From NCBI GenBank assembly GCA_035544955.1, contig DASZZN010000051.1, forward strand, positions 90,061-154,060: a stretch of 64,000 nucleotides of DNA, given 5' to 3'. The DNA comes from Candidatus Dormiibacterota bacterium. GTDB lineage: Bacteria > Chloroflexota > Dormibacteria > CF-121. Of the stretch, positions 60,754-64,000 are shown in pieces; the first letter of the stretch is position 1; the number at the start of each line of letters is the position of its first letter. A model generated the notes under the pieces. That model saw nothing but the letters and a program-made list of their open reading frames with translations, did not search any database and was not told the origin of the DNA. The position numbers and the translations under genes were made by a program.

Positions 60754-63435
60754 CTAGCTCGCCACTTGCGACTCGGCGGCGGGGGCGTCGCTGCGAACCA
60801 CCCGGTTTCGGCCCGTCCGCTTGGCGACGTAAAGCGCCTGGTCGGCGGCCTGCACCAGGGCCTCGCGGCTGTCGCCGTCCCGAGGAAAGACGGCGATTCC
60901 GAGACTGAGCGAGAGATTGGCGACGGCTTTGCCGTCGAGCATCACGGCCTGGCTGGCTACCGTTCGCCGGATGCGTTCCGCGACCGCGACCGCCGCCCGG
61001 CTGTCAGCGCCGCGCAGGACGAGCACGAACTCATCGCCTCCGTAGCGCGCCACCAGATCCTTCGGCCGGATGGCCGGCACCAGAATCTGACGCGTCAGAT
61101 GCCGCAGCACATTGTCGCCGGCGGGGTGACCCACCGTGTCGTTGATCTCCTTGAAATGGTCGACATCACACATGATGAGCGCCAGCGGTTCCTTCGTCTT
61201 TCTCGCACGCAGCAGTTCCCGCTCCAGATGGGCCTCGAACTCGCGGTGGTTCGAAACGCCCGTAACCCCGTCGGTCGTCGCCAGCTGCTTGGTGTGCTCG
61301 TAAGCCGCGGCATTCTCGATGGCGATCACGGCCTGGTTTGCCAGCGTCTGGAGCACCCGGATTTCGCTGCGCTCCAGCGGCCGCGGTTCCTTCATGTGGA
61401 TGACGAGCACGCCGACGATTTCCGGGCCCAAGCACATCGGGACGGCGACCACTCGCTGTAATCCGACGCGGTGGGGTATCGCCAGCGGCTTCCCGCGGTC
61501 ATCCACCAAATCGAGCTCGAGCACCTGCTCCGGTCGCTCGACACGACCGGCGACCAGGTCGGTGCTCTGCCGCACCGCGGCGAGCTCGCGCCGAGTGGTG
61601 CAGCCGACGATAACATCCGAAAACTGCTCCCGCCAGGAGGACTTCCGCAACTGCAGCGAGGCGTAGGGGACGTCGAGGATCTCGGAGGTGGCATGCGCCA
61701 CGGCGCGGAGCAAGTTGTCGGTGCCGACGGTGACGGCGGTCAGGGCCTGGGAGATCTTCTCGAGGGCGATGATGGCCTGATCGAGTCGGTGCGCCTGCAG
61801 CTGCGTCTTCTTGCGAAGGTCGGTGTTCTCGATCATCAACGCCATCTCGGTAGCGATTGTTTGCAGCAGGTCGACGTCCTGTTTGGGCAGCGCGTATCCC
61901 GGGGCGAGGCCGGTGACGAGGTACCCGGCGTTGCGCTCGCCGCGAATGAGTGGGACCACCAGCGCCTGCTGGACACCGGCGAGCGCGGCGAAGAGCCGCA
62001 GGCAACGTCGGGGATCGGCCGTCAGGGTGGTCGCGATTTCGACGTCGACCGAAGCATCGCTGGAAAAGCCCTCGGCTAGCTTCAGTGGGCTCATTCGCAT
62101 GAGTTGTCCCCCCGCCTTGCCGACCGGACCAACCATCGCGCGGACTTCGAGGCCATTTGCCTCATTGCGAGCCAGCAAGAGGGCGGTCTCGAGGCCAAGC
62201 GCCTTCAGGCTGACACCGAGGATCGCCTCCGCCATGGCGCCGGGTTCCGTTTCCTTACCAAGGCCCTGGCTCGTCTGCGACAGGGCGGCGAGGCGGCGCA
62301 TCTGCTCGTTCAAGGATCGGGTTCGTTCCTGTAGGTCCTGGGTCATCGCATTGAACGCCCTCGCGAGCTCGCCAAGTTCGTCGCGGCGCCGGACGTCCAG
62401 CCGCTTGGTCAGGTCGCCGCGCGCCACCGCCTGGGTTCCTGCGACCAGCGCCTCGATCGGTCGCGTGAGCCGAAGCGCGAGCAAATACCCGATGAGCAGC
62501 AGGACAAGGACAACGCCGGCGAAGAGCACCGTCATCTGCAATGCGGAATGCAGCCCGGCGTCGATCACGCCTCGACGGGAGAGGGCGACGGCGAGGTACC
62601 CCTCGGGGTGCTGGCGGAGGTAGAAGTTGGTGAACTGGAACTGGTAGTCCTCGCCGCGGACCTTCACCGCCCGGGTGACGGCCCGCCCCGGTGAGGCAAG
62701 GGCCAGGTACGACCGGACACGGTCGTCGATCAGGTTGCCGCTGACCCCGGTCAGCGTGCTCCCCACCAGCTGTCCGCTGCCGTCCATCAGCATCACGTCC
62801 GACTGCGAATGGCTCTGCATGTCCGCCAGCACGGCACGCAGCGGTGCCGCGACCATGATGCCGCCGACCACCCGATCGGCGAAGATCACCGGGCCGGCCG
62901 CGACGAGCGACGACGGCGGGGTTCCGAGGTAGGCGATGTATTTGTCGCCCAGGGAGTCGTAGAGCCCCTTGAGCACGGGTTGGACAACCGCTTCACCCGA
63001 TAGATCCGTCCCACTGCCGAAGATCAGGCCGCCCGGGTTGGCAGGGTCAGGCTGACTGACTTCCAGGATGGTGTGGCCTCTCGCATCGAAGATCATGACC
63101 GTGCCGAGCCGGTTGTTGACCTCCAGCGGAACGACCAGCTGCCGCAACGCGGCGGCGTCACCGGCGGCCACCGCCCGGTCCACCCCCTCGGTGTTGGCAA
63201 ACAGCCGGATCGCCGCCACCTGGCGACCCTGCAGCTTGACGGCCGCGTCCAACGCCGCGTCCTCGGCGTGCGCGAGCTGGTCCGCGATCCGGTTCTCAAG
63301 CGAGGTCGCGACCAGGCTGGTCGTCAGGTAGGTTCCCACCACCCCCAGAATTAGCATCAGGAGCAGGAACGGCAGGATGATCTGGGTCCGGATCCTCAGC
63401 CTCGGCCGGAACGGGAGGCGTCGCGGCAGGCGCAT
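60754..63435 (-). CDS. Membrane diguanylate cyclase with Cache-like sensor, HAMP and two GAF domains
   Basis: The 893-residue protein has a membrane helix at 18-40, an extracytoplasmic sensor (about 45-300), a second helix at 303-324, HAMP (325-377), two GAF-like domains (about 390-540 and 565-715) and a GGDEF domain from 722. The signature GGDEF is intact at 799-803, and RPKD at 790-793 is the inhibitory I-site five residues upstream, so it should make and feel cyclic di-GMP. The longer frame to 63690 adds shadow sequence; ATG 63435 (MRLPRRLPF) is preferred. No EAL domain is present. Confidence 0.92.
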   Translation of the reverse strand: MRLPRRLPFRPRLRIRTQIILPFLLLMLILGVVGTYLTTSLVATSLENRIADQLAHAEDAALDAAVKLQGRQVAAIRLFANTEGVDRAVAAGDAAALRQLVVPLEVNNRLGTVMIFDARGHTILEVSQPDPANPGGLIFGSGTDLSGEAVVQPVLKGLYDSLGDKYIAYLGTPPSSLVAAGPVIFADRVVGGIMVAAPLRAVLADMQSHSQSDVMLMDGSGQLVGSTLTGVSGNLIDDRVRSYLALASPGRAVTRAVKVRGEDYQFQFTNFYLRQHPEGYLAVALSRRGVIDAGLHSALQMTVLFAGVVLVLLLIGYLLALRLTRPIEALVAGTQAVARGDLTKRLDVRRRDELGELARAFNAMTQDLQERTRSLNEQMRRLAALSQTSQGLGKETEPGAMAEAILGVSLKALGLETALLLARNEANGLEVRAMVGPVGKAGGQLMRMSPLKLAEGFSSDASVDVEIATTLTADPRRCLRLFAALAGVQQALVVPLIRGERNAGYLVTGLAPGYALPKQDVDLLQTIATEMALMIENTDLRKKTQLQAHRLDQAIIALEKISQALTAVTVGTDNLLRAVAHATSEILDVPYASLQLRKSSWREQFSDVIVGCTTRRELAAVRQSTDLVAGRVERPEQVLELDLVDDRGKPLAIPHRVGLQRVVAVPMCLGPEIVGVLVIHMKEPRPLERSEIRVLQTLANQAVIAIENAAAYEHTKQLATTDGVTGVSNHREFEAHLERELLRARKTKEPLALIMCDVDHFKEINDTVGHPAGDNVLRHLTRQILVPAIRPKDLVARYGGDEFVLVLRGADSRAAVAVAERIRRTVASQAVMLDGKAVANLSLSLGIAVFPRDGDSREALVQAADQALYVAKRTGRNRVVRSDAPAAESQVAS

Positions 63436-63535
63436 CCCCTGTATAACCGGTGGGCGGGCGGAATGCTGCACACCTTCCAACTCGGGCGGCCTCAACACCC
63501 CTCCCCCTCCCCCCTCTTCGGGGGTCTGAGCGGGC

Positions 63536-64000
63536 TCAGCCGCCCTGGTTGTTGTTCTGGCAGGTGAACGACCTGGCGGCGACCGCCGGGGCGGTCGGCG
63601 TATAGAAGACGAGCTGCACGCTGCCCGGGTCCTGAGGCCGTCTCCAGGTGTCAGTCCGCACGGCGTGCAGCGACGTGTCGCCCGGCGCAATCGTGATTGA
63701 TGGCTCCGCGATCACTCGTCGGTTCCCCTGGGTGTCGGTCCGAATCCAGGCGTAGCTCACGGTTCCGCCGACCCCGTTGGTCGTAAACCAGCCGGCGGAG
63801 GTCACGGTGATCTGGTCGCACGGCTGGTTCGGATCGGCCGGCCGAGCGGTCAGGACGTCGCCGTCAGCGAGGATCGCGAACGACTGCGGCGTGGGCGTCG
63901 GGGTGGGCGCCGGCGTGGGTGTCGGGGTGGACGTCGGCGTCGGGCGAGGCGTGGGCGCGGGGGTCGGCACCGGCGTGGGGCGAGGCGTCGGTACGGGTGT
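63536..64000 (-). CDS. Thr/Pro-rich surface protein, C-terminal part
   Basis: This gene runs off the right edge, so only its last 154 codons are visible. A repetitive Thr-Pro tract (PTPAPTPRPTPTSTPTPTP) leads into a 110-residue beta-rich domain with two cysteines (QPCDQITVTSAGWFTTNG, SFTCQNNNQGG). The layout suggests a cell-surface or secreted protein whose TP linker exposes a C-terminal domain. The true start and any signal peptide are outside the window. I recognise no family. Confidence 0.6.
   Translation of the reverse strand, partial: TPVPTPRPTPVPTPAPTPRPTPTSTPTPTPAPTPTPTPQSFAILADGDVLTARPADPNQPCDQITVTSAGWFTTNGVGGTVSYAWIRTDTQGNRRVIAEPSITIAPGDTSLHAVRTDTWRRPQDPGSVQLVFYTPTAPAVAARSFTCQNNNQGG

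Noticed and set aside
63436..63690. An 85-residue N-terminal extension of the diguanylate cyclase
   Set aside because: It is Arg/Pro/Ser-rich shadow sequence opposite the neighbouring gene's end. The membrane anchor and ATG at 63435 give a normal start.
63880..64000. CRISPR or tandem DNA repeat array at the right edge
   Set aside because: The repetition is a Thr-Pro coding tract, in frame, with no spacers.

Overview
The window reads as chromosomal core-genome DNA from a high-GC, probably single-membrane bacterium. The markers are the Gram-positive-style order efp-asp23-nusB, YlxR, DUF1292, CvpA, divergent PAP2, a SigB-like sigma factor with an RsbW-like partner, an F420-type oxidoreductase, and no outer-membrane genes. 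A Chloroflexota or Dormibacterota-like lineage fits best, but that is inference from gene content. There are no insertion sequences, prophage or CRISPR. About 65 genes lie on the minus strand and one protein gene (a class A penicillin-binding protein) on the plus strand. Most neighbours overlap by GTGA, ATGA, TTGA or TGATG, so long translationally coupled operons are likely.

Layout, left to right (transcription runs right to left). 1-5 kb: rimP-nusA-ylxR-infB, then an F420-type oxidoreductase and the start of a methyltransferase. 5-12.4 kb: yebC-ruvC-ruvA-ruvB-queA-tgt-secD-secF. 12.4-16.8 kb: tyrS, the plus-strand PBP, a 3-methyladenine glycosylase. 16.8-24 kb: thrS, then infC-rpmI-rplT-pheS-pheT-cvpA. 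24-26.7 kb: a looser accessory stretch with a Cys-rich small protein, a lone receiver-like protein, a threonine dehydratase, tRNA-Val(GAC) and a membrane protein. 26.7-45 kb: one long collinear series efp-asp23-nusB-xseB-divPAP2-tlyA-nadK-HD-scpA-scpB-rluB-cmk-plsC-phoH-dinG-nitrilase-nadE-rsmI-metG-tatD-rsmA-MFS. 45-50.7 kb: an FtsA/PilM-like neighbour protein, ruvX, DUF1292, mltG, an aroE-like gene, a prepilin-type peptidase, a PH-domain protein. 50.7-60.7 kb: hisS-aspS, a secreted protein, a small membrane protein, DUF948, RsbW-like, sigma factor, alaS, FtsA/PilM-like. 60.7-64 kb: a membrane diguanylate cyclase and a Thr/Pro-rich protein running off the right edge.

The genes are mostly information processing: five translation factors (IF-2, IF-3, EF-P, NusA, RimP), seven aminoacyl-tRNA synthetases (Tyr, Phe, Thr, Met, Ala, Asp, His), rRNA/tRNA modification, recombination and chromosome segregation.

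The most interesting observations concern translation starts and leaders. Seven or eight genes (infC, infB, the sigma factor, rluB, tatD, the F420-type gene, the methyltransferase, perhaps rsmA) have conserved N-terminal sequence upstream of any in-frame ATG, GTG or TTG, and appear to start at near-cognate codons (ACG, ATA, ATC, CTG). The infC operon has a promoter followed by a leader with mutually exclusive antiterminator and terminator pairings. The rimP-nusA-infB operon has a promoter, a 17-codon leader ORF that runs through a terminator hairpin, and a GTGA overlap joining that leader ORF to rimP, which has no Shine-Dalgarno of its own. Two predicted proteins, the AroE-like and RsbW-like ones, lack the residues their families need for catalysis.
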